The notes under the pieces were generated by a model. The model was not told the DNA's origin and made no database searches. It worked only from the letters and a program-made list of their open reading frames with translations. Shown in pieces: positions 24,318 through 33,053 of a DNA stretch of 36,322 bases. How positions within the stretch are numbered: position 1 is the stretch's first letter; each line of letters opens with the position of its first letter. The position numbers were made by a program, and so were the translations under genes. This DNA comes from Peptococcaceae bacterium. GTDB taxonomy: Bacteria > Bacillota > Desulfitobacteriia > Desulfitobacteriales > Syntrophobotulaceae. Where the stretch lies: the NCBI GenBank assembly GCA_009783315.1, contig WRHI01000022.1, forward strand, positions 1 to 36,322. Direction: 5' to 3'.

Positions 24318-25499
24318 TTGTCAGATTTGCAGTGGGGGAAAGCCATCAAGCATGCCCTTATCACAACGCTTCTGTTCTTTCTGATTCTGATAGCCGTCGG
24401 TGCTTTTTTCATCATAGTCGATTACAATCACATGGGACGTCTGGTCAAAGTGATTGGACTTATCCGCAACGAGTACCTAGAGCCGGTTTCTTGGGACACA
24501 CTTGTTGACGGGGCAATAAAAGGGATGTCCGGCAACCTGGACGAATATTCCGGGTTTCAGAACGAGCAGGAAAACCAGAATCTGCATACGATGATCGAAG
24601 GTCAGTTTGGCGGTATCGGTATTTATATCGGAGATGATATTGACAGACTTATCGTCAGCAGACCTGTCAAAGGGTCTCCCGCTGACAGCGCTGGGTTAGA
24701 AACCGGGGACGAGATCGTCATGGTTGACGATGAGCCGGTAGCGAACATGACCCAAGCGGAAGCTATCGCCAAACTGAAGGGCAAAGTCGGAACACAAGTC
24801 AAAATAGGGGTGTACCGGGAAGCCGGCAAAGAACATTTTGAACGTGAACTCATCCGTGCCGCGATCAGCGTGCCTTCGGTGGAATGGGCGCCTTATCCGG
24901 GTGAGCCCGATATCGCCGTCGTTGAAATCACCACTTTCAGCAAACAAACCGCGTCGGATTTCGACCAAGTCCTCAGTGAAATTGACCCACAGCAATACAA
25001 GGGAATTGTTGTTGATTTGCGCAACAACTTGGGCGGCGAGTTTACCGCGGCGATCTCTATCGCCAGTCGTCTTACCCCCCGTGGACCTATTGTGCATACA
25101 GTCAACCGCGCCGGCAGGCTAATAAGCTATCCAGCCACAGCGGAATTCATGGACAGGCCTTTTGTTCTTCTGGTCAATCAACACTCCGCCTCTTCATCCG
25201 AAGTTGTCACAGGAGCTGTTAAAGACTATGGCAGCGCGCCAATTGTCGGGGTCACAACTTTTGGCAAAGGCCTCGTGCAGAAGCTGTTCAACCTAGACGC
25301 CAGCACAGGTTTGAAGTTGACAACAGAAAAATATCTGACCCCCAACCAAATCGATATTCATAAGAAAGGCGTCGTACCTGATTATGAAGTCCCACTGGAA
25401 CAAGGGGAGAAACTGACCTTGTTGCCCAAGGAAGATGAAGAACCAGACAGACAGATGCAAAAAGCCTGCGAAGTCCTCAAAGAAAAACTGCAAACTTAA
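24318..25499 (+). CDS. ctpA: Carboxy-terminal processing protease, S41 family
   Basis: 393 aa. The start is TTG 24318 with GGGAGGG upstream; no in-frame ATG gives the full N-terminus. One N-terminal membrane anchor (HALITTLLFFLILIAVGAFF) leads to a PDZ domain (about residues 95-170) and the S41 protease core. The catalytic Ser lies in HSASSSEVV and Lys in TTFGKGLVQ, with the Gln four residues after the Lys as in other CtpA/CtpB proteases. These enzymes act outside the membrane on protein C-termini and often control hydrolases or sporulation signalling. Its place after the M23 protein fits cell-wall remodelling. Confidence 0.94.
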   Translation: MSDLQWGKAIKHALITTLLFFLILIAVGAFFIIVDYNHMGRLVKVIGLIRNEYLEPVSWDTLVDGAIKGMSGNLDEYSGFQNEQENQNLHTMIEGQFGGIGIYIGDDIDRLIVSRPVKGSPADSAGLETGDEIVMVDDEPVANMTQAEAIAKLKGKVGTQVKIGVYREAGKEHFERELIRAAISVPSVEWAPYPGEPDIAVVEITTFSKQTASDFDQVLSEIDPQQYKGIVVDLRNNLGGEFTAAISIASRLTPRGPIVHTVNRAGRLISYPATAEFMDRPFVLLVNQHSASSSEVVTGAVKDYGSAPIVGVTTFGKGLVQKLFNLDASTGLKLTTEKYLTPNQIDIHKKGVVPDYEVPLEQGEKLTLLPKEDEEPDRQMQKACEVLKEKLQT

Positions 25500-25502
25500 T
25501 CC

Positions 25503-25620
25503 GTCAATTGCCCATTGGCCCACAGGCAGAAGGATATCAGCCTTGTCCCTTGTCCATTGCCCATTGCCCATTGGTCCACAGGCTGAAGGATATCAGCCTT
25601 GGCCATTGTCCATTGTCAAT
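25503..25620. repeat. Heptamer-derived array with a 35-bp direct repeat
   Basis: Starting 4 nt after the ctpA stop there are CAATTGC and CCCATTG units. A 35-bp stretch at 25511-25545 is repeated at 25567-25601 with two mismatches; the offset is 56 bp, eight heptamers. Each copy contains GGCTGA-AGGATA-TCAGCC, a 6-bp hairpin (imperfect in the first copy). It ends with TCCATTG-type units. Confidence 0.85.
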
Positions 25621-25676
25621 TGCCGTCGCCGCCGCATAAGATATCACCAGGAAAACTCAAACTGGAGGAATGGGCG

Positions 25677-26756
25677 ATGGCTATCAACGCAAATGTACGC
25701 CATTACTTCCTGGAAGCGTATACCCCTTGCGGTCATATATCTCTAATGCCGGACTTGACGGCGGGATGCTTATGTACATATCAACTTACGGGAAACGCCG
25801 GGTTGGACAAATCAACCTTTATCAAGTTGATGGGCATTCAGCTGTCAGACAGGCGGCATGATGTGGATTATGTAAGACAGGCCCGCGATCCGGAGGCGCT
25901 GGCAGGGTTATTCCTGCCCGGCGCGAGGATTTGTCTGTTCGACTGTGACGGCTTTGGCGAAAGCGCCGAAGATTGGATCGCGGGTCAAGATGAGGCTGAT
26001 TGCAGAAGAGAACGGGAAGGTCTTCGCGTGCGGATTGATCTGGGGGAATGTCTGCACAAGTCGAAATGGGAGCTGAAACGGCAGGAGATTGACAGTTTGT
26101 TAATAAAACAACGGGATCTGGAAAGCGAACGAGACAGGCTGCTTGTTCATGAGTATCTGTCAAGCCGTGACGAGGGCAGCGCCAGACTGGTCCAGACGCT
26201 TTTGCGACAGATGGCGAGGAGTGAGTTCCCGCGTTTTTTTTATAATCTGCAAGGGGCGGAAGAAGCTTACAGCGATGAAATAAGAGGTGTTCTGGACTTT
26301 ATCAAACAGAATAAAGTGTCTTTTTGTTTCCTCCACGCACTGATGAACGAGGGGTGGGCCAATTACGCGCCGCGGTTCTTGCGCAATTATGACCGCATTT
26401 GCATAGAGGATGAAGGGGAAACAGACACAGTTCTGCACGAAATACTCGGCGAAATCAAATCTTTGGGGCAGAAGATCGAGATTGTGTTGCATCCGGTTTT
26501 TCCTTTCCGGGTGATTGGGATTGTTTTCCCGTGGAAGAACCTGGCGATATGGAAAGGCAATCCGGTTAAGCTGGAGGAGCAGGGTTTAAAGAGTCGTCAT
26601 GGCACGGAGCTTGTTCGTGTGCTGGAAGAGATACGGCGTGTACGACAGAGTGTTAAGAGCCAGGTGCATGAGTGCGTCAGCGTTAGGCGGCTGGATGAAG
26701 CGCGCAATGATTTGATGAGCGACATTTTGGGGCAGATAAAGAGTCGTGTGGAGTGA
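25677..26756 (+). CDS. P-loop protein of the PRK06851 type with altered Walker A
   Basis: 359 aa from ATG 25677, with GGAGG 8 nt before. The opening (RHYFLEAYTPCGHISL) and the layout (P-loop, then GLFLPGARICLFD) resemble PRK06851-like ATP-binding proteins common in spore-forming Clostridia, as I remember them. The Walker A reads GNAGLDKST where GGPGTGKST is expected, so Asp replaces the Gly before Lys and nucleotide binding may be weak. The middle is a long helical region, and the second half lacks a clear second P-loop. A terminator follows. Its function is unknown. Confidence 0.65.
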   Translation: MAINANVRHYFLEAYTPCGHISLMPDLTAGCLCTYQLTGNAGLDKSTFIKLMGIQLSDRRHDVDYVRQARDPEALAGLFLPGARICLFDCDGFGESAEDWIAGQDEADCRREREGLRVRIDLGECLHKSKWELKRQEIDSLLIKQRDLESERDRLLVHEYLSSRDEGSARLVQTLLRQMARSEFPRFFYNLQGAEEAYSDEIRGVLDFIKQNKVSFCFLHALMNEGWANYAPRFLRNYDRICIEDEGETDTVLHEILGEIKSLGQKIEIVLHPVFPFRVIGIVFPWKNLAIWKGNPVKLEEQGLKSRHGTELVRVLEEIRRVRQSVKSQVHECVSVRRLDEARNDLMSDILGQIKSRVE

Positions 26757-26791
26757 GATCAGATTATTTAGGATAAGTTTATGAAGAGGAT

Positions 26792-26825
26792 AAAGCCTTG
26801 TTCTGTTTGGAACGGGGCTTTTTAT
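26792..26825 (+). terminator. Rho-independent terminator
   Basis: AAAGCC-TT-GTTC (26792-26803) pairs with GAAC-GG-GGCTTT (26810-26821), with two G-T wobbles, a 6-nt loop and a T-tract. It ends the P-loop gene transcript and isolates the kinase cluster. Confidence 0.85.
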
Positions 26826-26891
26826 TAATTTCCGGTTCCTGTTTTTTAGCCGGGATTCGCCGGGATTAGGATAATTTATTATGGTTTCGAC

Positions 26892-26919
26892 TTGACGGGG
26901 GAGAAGGTAATCCGATAAT
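26892..26919 (+). promoter_or_regulatory. Sigma-A-like promoter of the kinase cluster
   Basis: TTGACG (26892-26897), a 16-nt spacer and GATAAT (26914-26919), in an AT-rich stretch. The leader to ATG 27010 is about 85 nt. Confidence 0.55.
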
Positions 26920-27009
26920 ATATTAAATAGAGAATATTCGACACAAGACCGGGTCATTCAAGTGAAATTATCCTATGTCATACATAGTGCATTGTGGAAG
27001 GAGATCAAG

Positions 27010-29211
27010 ATGGTTGATATCAAGGAGCATACCCTCTTGCGTTATGAGCCTCTATGGGGCGCGTGGCGTGTTGAATCATTTATAGGGCAAGGTTCTTTTG
27101 GCAAAGTCTACAAGGTCTATCGGAATGATTACGGCAAAACCTACTACTCAGCAGTTAAAATCATTTCCATTCCTCAAAACGATTCGGAATTACAGAGGCT
27201 AAAGAGCAAAGATCCGGATGAAGTCTCCATACGCGCGTATTTTCAAAGGCTTGTCACAGATATTGCCAATGAAATCGATCTGATGAGCGCTTTCAAAGGC
27301 AACAGCAATGTTGTCAGCTTTCTGGATCACCAAATTATTGATAAATCTGAGTTTTTCCAGGATTCTCAAATCGAGTCTCGACCCGTCCAGTTGGGTTGGG
27401 ACGTTCTTATCCGTATGGAGCTTTTGACCAGCCTTGCCGGCTACATCAAAGAAAAGCCGCTTTCCATCGCTGAAGTCATTGAACTGGGCATACATATCTG
27501 CCGGGCGCTGGAACTGTGCGCACAAAAGAATGTTATTCACCGGGATATTAAACCGGATAACATCTTTATTTCCGAATTTGGTGAGTATAAGTTGGGGGAT
27601 TTCGGTATCGCCCGGCGTATAGAACAGACTATGCACGGTTTATCTAGGAAGGGTACCTATGCGACGATGGCCCCGGAAGTGTTCAAGGGCGAGCGCTATG
27701 GGGCCAGTGTGGACACGTATGCGCTGGGCATGGTCATGTACAGCCTGCTCAATCACAATCGGTTTCCTTTCTTGCCTGATTATCCGCACCCGATTTTGCC
27801 CGGGGATCAGGATGGCGCGATCAAGAGGCGTATGAGCGGGGAACCGATACCCGTTCTTACAAACTTAAGTTCAGAACTTGATACACTTGTACGGAAAGCT
27901 TGCGCTTTTAACCGCGAAGAGCGGTTTGCCTGTCCGGCAGATATGCGAAAAACCTTGGAATCTTTAGAGGCCGACAAAGAAAAAGTATCTTGTATCCCTA
28001 TGACGAGTGTTGAGACAGAAACTGATCTCCATGGCGAGATCTGCCGACCACAGCAACAGGAGAATAGCGAAACGTTGCGTTTATTATCCCAGGTGAAGAG
28101 CCATACGTCGGATGATCAGACAGAAGTTACAGAAAACGGTGAACCTATACATAGCAAGGAATATCTGATCCCACGAGACATAACGCCAAGCTCGCCTTCT
28201 CATAATAGAGCAGAGCTGCCTGAACCTTCTATCAAAAAGGGAAAACATGCGTTGGGTGTTGGGTTGTCTGCTGTTGCCACGGTTGTGATTTTTCTGGTAG
28301 GTATCATCACGTTTTATGCCTTCTTTCCAAAGGTATATGGTATCAGTATAGATGGGCAAATGGATATTTTCGTGGCCAACAAGAAGGAAGTCAGTGAAGT
28401 TCTGGATGCGTTGACGAAACATTATGCCAGTTTGTTGGGTGCCAATTCAGTTGTGATATCTTCTGTGAGATATGAGGAAGAGGTTGTATCCGTTAAGATA
28501 TCAAGTACTAAGCCAGAAATTATGAACAAGCAAGATGCTCTGGAAGCTTTGATCAATAATTATTGCCTTACGGTGATTCTTGAAGGGGAATATGAAGTCA
28601 CTGAGGAGATCGATTTCGAAACAGAAACGAAAACAGACGCCACCCTAAGTCTCGATACCACACAGGTAAGGCAAGAAGGCAGGAAGGGATTAAGAAATGT
28701 AACCTATAGTTTTGCCTCAACAAACGGAGTCTGTATTAATCAAATTATGCTGACGGAGATTATCATAGAAGAACCAGTGAAGGAAGTTATTCTTAAAGGA
28801 AGCAGAATTGTCGAACTCACTGATGCTATAGCGGCCTTGCCCAGTGAAGAGGCGATAGAAGTTCTATGGAACCTCATTCAAGGTTATTGGACGAATAATA
28901 ACAGGGAGATTGGCTTTATTTATGATGATAGTGCCCGGCACATTGCCAAGCTGTCATGCAACGATAGTTTGAATGGCGGATTTGGTGAGTTGCGAGATGC
29001 CAGAGCTGCTGGAGAATACAAGGCGTTGCTGACGATTCATTTCGATAGCTTTAATGTTGAAGATAATTTTTCCGAATCAACATACATTGTAAGACTTGAT
29101 CTTACTGACTTTGATAAGAACAAAATGATTGGTGTTAGTGGCAGCGGAGGCGTGATAGGTTCAAATTGGGATGGCGAATACACCTGGTTTGGCAACACAA
29201 GAAAATATTGA
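27010..29211 (+). CDS. Transmembrane Ser/Thr kinase with G5 ectodomain (paralogue 1)
   Basis: 733 aa from ATG 27010 with GGAAGGAG upstream. The kinase domain has glycine loop IGQGSFGKVYKV (25-36), VAIK-type Lys in AVKII, catalytic HRDIKPDN (177-184) and DFG (197). The activation segment ends GTYATMAPE, so the usual Tyr before MAPE is Thr. A charged linker leads to one membrane helix (about 411-436). Outside are a YabE-like segment (YGISIDGQMDIFV), a G5 domain (about 529-600: EEIDFETETKTDA ... VKEVILKGSR) and an unassigned domain of about 130 residues. G5 domains are thought to bind cell-wall sugars, so it may sense the wall. It is 21 nt from paralogue 2, likely one transcript. Confidence 0.9.
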   Translation: MVDIKEHTLLRYEPLWGAWRVESFIGQGSFGKVYKVYRNDYGKTYYSAVKIISIPQNDSELQRLKSKDPDEVSIRAYFQRLVTDIANEIDLMSAFKGNSNVVSFLDHQIIDKSEFFQDSQIESRPVQLGWDVLIRMELLTSLAGYIKEKPLSIAEVIELGIHICRALELCAQKNVIHRDIKPDNIFISEFGEYKLGDFGIARRIEQTMHGLSRKGTYATMAPEVFKGERYGASVDTYALGMVMYSLLNHNRFPFLPDYPHPILPGDQDGAIKRRMSGEPIPVLTNLSSELDTLVRKACAFNREERFACPADMRKTLESLEADKEKVSCIPMTSVETETDLHGEICRPQQQENSETLRLLSQVKSHTSDDQTEVTENGEPIHSKEYLIPRDITPSSPSHNRAELPEPSIKKGKHALGVGLSAVATVVIFLVGIITFYAFFPKVYGISIDGQMDIFVANKKEVSEVLDALTKHYASLLGANSVVISSVRYEEEVVSVKISSTKPEIMNKQDALEALINNYCLTVILEGEYEVTEEIDFETETKTDATLSLDTTQVRQEGRKGLRNVTYSFASTNGVCINQIMLTEIIIEEPVKEVILKGSRIVELTDAIAALPSEEAIEVLWNLIQGYWTNNNREIGFIYDDSARHIAKLSCNDSLNGGFGELRDARAAGEYKALLTIHFDSFNVEDNFSESTYIVRLDLTDFDKNKMIGVSGSGGVIGSNWDGEYTWFGNTRKY

Positions 29212-29232
29212 ATAAATTTTGGGAGGCAGCAA

Positions 29233-31389
29233 ATGGACGGCATTAAGAAATTCGAACCTCTTTGGGGAGTATGGTATGTTGAATCATTCATCGGCGAAGG
29301 GTCTTTCGGGAAAGTCTATAAAGTCCGGCGGCAAGAGTATGGCAAGACCTTTATTGCGGCTGTCAAAATCATATCGATACCCCAAGACAAGTCGGAAATA
29401 CAGCAACTGGAGATACAGGGCCTTGATGAAGCATCCATTCGCAACTTTTATCAAGCCCTTATTAGGGATATTACCAACGAAATCGATTTGATCAGCACTT
29501 TCAAAGGAAACAGCAACATTGTGAGCTTCGAAGATTACCAAATCGTAGAAAACCCTGATTTTTTCTTGTCTCTCGAATCTCGAACCACAAACCAGGAAAG
29601 CTCGCTGTGGGATATCCTGATCCGCATGGAACTCCTGGAGAGCCTGGCCAGCATCGCTAAAAAAAACCCACTTCCAACCGCAGAAGTTCTCAGGCTTGGC
29701 ATACACATCTGCCGGGCGTTGGAATTGTGCGCACAGAAAAATATTGTTCATCGCGATATTAAGTCGGATAACATCTTCATTTCCGAATTGAACGAGTACA
29801 AGCTTGGAGATTTTGGCATAGCCCGACAAATAGAACGAAGCATGTCGGGCTTATCCAAAAAAGGAACCAATTCGACGATGGCTCCGGAAGTCTTCAGAGG
29901 GGAGAGGTACGGTGCCGACGTAGATACCTACGCCTTGGGCATAGTCATGTACAGCCTGCTCAACGGGAACCGATTGCCGTTCTTGCCTGATTACCCGCAG
30001 CCAATCATGCCTAACGAATGGGAGGGGGCTCTGCAAAGAAGGATGAGTGGCGAGCCTTTGCCCGTCCTTAAACAGATCGGCCCGGAGCTTAATGCTCTCG
30101 TGCGAAAGGCAGCCGCTTATAACCGTCAGGAGCGGTTTGGCAGTCCCGGCGAAATGCGCTGCGCCTTGGAAGCCTTAATGATCAACGAAAACCAGTTGAG
30201 CGCGTCAGGAACTTGGCAGCTTCTGTCAAGCGTATCCACCGATGCTGGTGTTCCGCTCCAGGAAGAAACTTTGGAGAATCCCATAACGGAGGCAGAGAAC
30301 AGCCGGGCTTCAATTCGAACTGAGAGTTGTCTGCAACAGAGCGATAGAGGTTCGATTCCTGCTGATGGTGCTGTGGCGGATCAAACCCAAAAAGAAAGAA
30401 GGAGGAAAGGGCCTTTGGTTATTGGCGTATCCCTCGGGGCTGTCCTGGTTCTTCTTGCCGTGGGTCTTGCCGTGTTTCTCATAAATAACCCAAAGGGATA
30501 TGGCATCAGCATTAACGACCAGGTGAATATTGTAGTATCCAGCCAAAGGGAAGCGCAAGAAGTTCTTGATGAACTCGCGGAACACTATCTCAATCTCGCG
30601 GAAGTCAATTCTGTGTCAAGCTTTTTAGTCACATATGAGGAAGAGGTCGAGATTGTTCCTGTGAAAAAACCCTCAGAGAAAATACAAAAGCAGGAAGCCC
30701 TGCAAGCCTTAATAAATGAAAAACCACTCAATGTTATCATTAAGGGGGAGTGTGAACTTATTGAAGATATCGAATTTGAGACAGAAACAATAAAGGACGC
30801 CAATTTGGATCTTAACACCACCGAGATTGAACAAGAAGGCAGAAAAGGATCCAAGCGTGTAAGTTATGCCTTTGTCTTAAAAAATGGGGATTTCATTAAT
30901 AAAGACATGTGCGGGGAGGTCCTCCTCATAGAACCTGTGAAGGAAATCATCCTTGAAGGAAGCAGAATTGTCAATTTAAGTGACGCCATAGCCGCCTTGC
31001 CCAATGACGAAGCTGAAAGAATTATCTGGCAGAGCATTCAGGGATACTGGTTGAAAGAGTCTGACTTTGCAGGCTTTATTTATGGAGATGCCCGTCAGCG
31101 GGAATTTCTTCCGGGGACGCTTGGCCTTGAGTACGACTATGGTAGTGGTGAGTTGAAGAGCATAAAGGCAAATGGTGCGTACAATGTTACACTAACGTTC
31201 TACTTTCCGGTTTTCAGATCCATGGGTTATTCAAACCCAGAGTTTACCTATATTATGAATATTGACCTTAGTGATAGAGAGCAAAAAGGAATCATTAGGA
31301 TCAAGGGTAGCGGGGGTTTGATAGGCGTCAGTCGGAATGGCGAATACAGGTATGGCGGCAGTACTATTGAGGAAATGTACAATGAATGA
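29233..31389 (+). CDS. Transmembrane Ser/Thr kinase with G5 ectodomain (paralogue 2)
   Basis: 718 aa, very like paralogue 1 over its whole length. Glycine loop IGEGSFGKVYKV; catalytic HRDIKSDN (about 172-179; Ser in place of the usual Pro); DFG near 193; activation segment GTNSTMAPE. Membrane helix at about 393-418 (VIGVSLGAVLVLLAVGLAVF). A G5 domain at about 509-580 (IEFETETIKDAN ... VKEIILEGSR) is followed by the same unassigned C-terminal domain, with the shared GSGGLIG motif. Heptamer-like DNA (TCGAATC, TCGAACC, ACAAACC at 29573-29593) encodes the paralogue-specific ESRTTNQE in the kinase lobe. GGGAGG precedes the ATG. Confidence 0.9.
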   Translation: MDGIKKFEPLWGVWYVESFIGEGSFGKVYKVRRQEYGKTFIAAVKIISIPQDKSEIQQLEIQGLDEASIRNFYQALIRDITNEIDLISTFKGNSNIVSFEDYQIVENPDFFLSLESRTTNQESSLWDILIRMELLESLASIAKKNPLPTAEVLRLGIHICRALELCAQKNIVHRDIKSDNIFISELNEYKLGDFGIARQIERSMSGLSKKGTNSTMAPEVFRGERYGADVDTYALGIVMYSLLNGNRLPFLPDYPQPIMPNEWEGALQRRMSGEPLPVLKQIGPELNALVRKAAAYNRQERFGSPGEMRCALEALMINENQLSASGTWQLLSSVSTDAGVPLQEETLENPITEAENSRASIRTESCLQQSDRGSIPADGAVADQTQKERRRKGPLVIGVSLGAVLVLLAVGLAVFLINNPKGYGISINDQVNIVVSSQREAQEVLDELAEHYLNLAEVNSVSSFLVTYEEEVEIVPVKKPSEKIQKQEALQALINEKPLNVIIKGECELIEDIEFETETIKDANLDLNTTEIEQEGRKGSKRVSYAFVLKNGDFINKDMCGEVLLIEPVKEIILEGSRIVNLSDAIAALPNDEAERIIWQSIQGYWLKESDFAGFIYGDARQREFLPGTLGLEYDYGSGELKSIKANGAYNVTLTFYFPVFRSMGYSNPEFTYIMNIDLSDREQKGIIRIKGSGGLIGVSRNGEYRYGGSTIEEMYNE

Positions 31390-31502
31390 AGCGAGTTAGA
31401 ATTCCGGGGATCAGAACATTTATGACGACTATGGTGATGATAAGATAGAAGTACCATTGGTGCCACAAAAGGGGTGAAATCGAGCGACTGCTTGAGAAAA
31501 CG

Positions 31503-32978
31503 ATGTCTAATATAAAAAACTATGAACCCTTGTGGGGCGCGTGGAAGATCGAATCGCTTATAGGAGAAGGATCCTTTGGCAAGGTCTATAAGGTTTTCCG
31601 CCAGGATTTTGACAAGATTTATTATTCAGCGGTCAAGATCATTTCTATACCTCAAAATAAGTCAGAAAGACACCGATTAGAAGGCTTGGGAATGGATGAG
31701 ACATCTGTACGCGGCTTCTTCCAAGGGCTAATTGGCGACATTGTCTATGAGATAGACCTGATGAATGTTTTCAAAGGTAACAGCAATATAGTCAGTTTTG
31801 ATGACTATATGATTATGGAATCCCACGAAACGGGATGGGATATCCTGATGCGAATGGAACTCTTAAAAAGTCTCACCAGCCGGATTAAAGAGAACGCCCT
31901 TTCGATTCCTGAAGTTCTTACACTTGGTATTCATATCTGCCGGGCGCTGGAGTTGTGCGCACAGAAAAACATCATCCATCGGGACATCAAGCCGGCTAAT
32001 ATTTTTATTTCTGAATTTGGCGAATACAAGCTGGGTGACTTTGGCATTGCTAGAAAAATTGAAAGCACCCTGTCTGGGTTGTCCAAGAAAGGCACTTATG
32101 GATACATGGCGCCGGAAGTCTTTCGGGGTGAGGAGTACGGTGCCGGCGTTGATATCTATTCGTTGGGTATGGTCCTATATGTCCTACTCAACCGAAACCG
32201 GGCGCCGTTTTTGCCAGATTTCCCACAGCCGATTTTGCCTGTCCATCTTGATGAGGCATTGCATCGGCGTATGGGTGGAGAGGCTATTCCTGAAATCAGG
32301 CAAGCGGGGTCCAATCTGAACACGGTTATTCGAAAAGCTTGTGCTTATTCTAGGAATGATCGTTATGAAAATCCCACACAAATGCGCAAAGCTTTAGAAT
32401 CTTTGGCAGAAAACAAAGGATATCCTGGGGAGGCTATGAACAATATAGGGCTCCCAAAGCATGACGCAAATGATGCCACAGTACACATTGCACCAACGGC
32501 GATGGCAGACCAGTTGAACAGCCTGCAAACAATTGATAAGGTTGCGGAAGAGAAAAAGGGTCGAGGGAAGCCCCGCTGTCTTATCAACGTCGTCGGGTCA
32601 ATTAGACAGAGAGAAGGATCAAAACAGAAGAACCCAACCAAAAAAACCGGGAGAGCCCCTCTTTTCATCGTAATTGGTGGAATTGCAATAATAGGTATTA
32701 TAATAGGCGGCGTTTACGTGATGAATTCGATGAGGTTTTCAAAGACTTTGGCAGAACCGGCAAGCCCTACTCTGATTTTTGTGCCTGAGACAGATGAAGT
32801 GTTGCCGTTACCTGATTCTGAGCTTGTTTCTAATCCTGATCATAACCAAAGCGAATATCAGCAATCAACGCGAGGTACAGAAGCCCTAATTCCTGTAAAA
32901 ACGACAGATTATAACTATTCTCTTTGTGTGAAGCGACAAATTAAACAAACCCCAAACGACAGTATAAAAGCAGCATGA
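31503..32978 (+). CDS. Transmembrane Ser/Thr kinase (paralogue 3), 3' end replaced by transposon
   Basis: 491 aa. The kinase domain is complete and more canonical than in the other two: IGEGSFGKVYKV, HRDIKPAN (about 159-166), DFG (about 179) and GTYGYMAPE. Membrane helix at about 385-406 (LFIVIGGIAIIGIIIGGVYV). After it come only about 60 residues of Pro/Glu-rich sequence without a G5 domain. From about residue 465 (VKTTDYNYSLC...) the protein is encoded by the repeat-bearing transposon end, so the original ectodomain has probably been cut off. ATG 31503 has no clear ribosome site. Gap to paralogue 2 is 113 nt. It may still act as a kinase without its sensor. Confidence 0.85.
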   Translation: MSNIKNYEPLWGAWKIESLIGEGSFGKVYKVFRQDFDKIYYSAVKIISIPQNKSERHRLEGLGMDETSVRGFFQGLIGDIVYEIDLMNVFKGNSNIVSFDDYMIMESHETGWDILMRMELLKSLTSRIKENALSIPEVLTLGIHICRALELCAQKNIIHRDIKPANIFISEFGEYKLGDFGIARKIESTLSGLSKKGTYGYMAPEVFRGEEYGAGVDIYSLGMVLYVLLNRNRAPFLPDFPQPILPVHLDEALHRRMGGEAIPEIRQAGSNLNTVIRKACAYSRNDRYENPTQMRKALESLAENKGYPGEAMNNIGLPKHDANDATVHIAPTAMADQLNSLQTIDKVAEEKKGRGKPRCLINVVGSIRQREGSKQKNPTKKTGRAPLFIVIGGIAIIGIIIGGVYVMNSMRFSKTLAEPASPTLIFVPETDEVLPLPDSELVSNPDHNQSEYQQSTRGTEALIPVKTTDYNYSLCVKRQIKQTPNDSIKAA

Positions 32979-33050
32979 ACCAGCATAAAACCGACACACA
33001 AAAATTAAGACGACACAGTAAAAAGCCAGAAACGACACCATAAAACAGAT
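32894..33050. repeat. Transposon end with six transposase-binding-like repeats
   Basis: The end seems to begin TGTAAAAACGACAG (32894). Six copies of a CGACA-N3-TAAAA-like motif start at 32902, 32934, 32957, 32992, 33011 and 33033, all in the same direction, 19-35 nt apart. Tn7-, Tn5053- and CAST-type elements have such arrays of TnsB/TniA sites at their ends. Confidence 0.7.
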
Positions 33051-33053
33051 GGA

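Noticed and set aside
32893-33050. Right end of another element lying to the left
   Set aside because: On the - strand the repeats read TGTCGTTT-like, which could suggest an end facing left, but kinase genes lie on that side while all transposition genes are to the right, and the + strand reading fits TnsB-type sites behind a TGT terminus.
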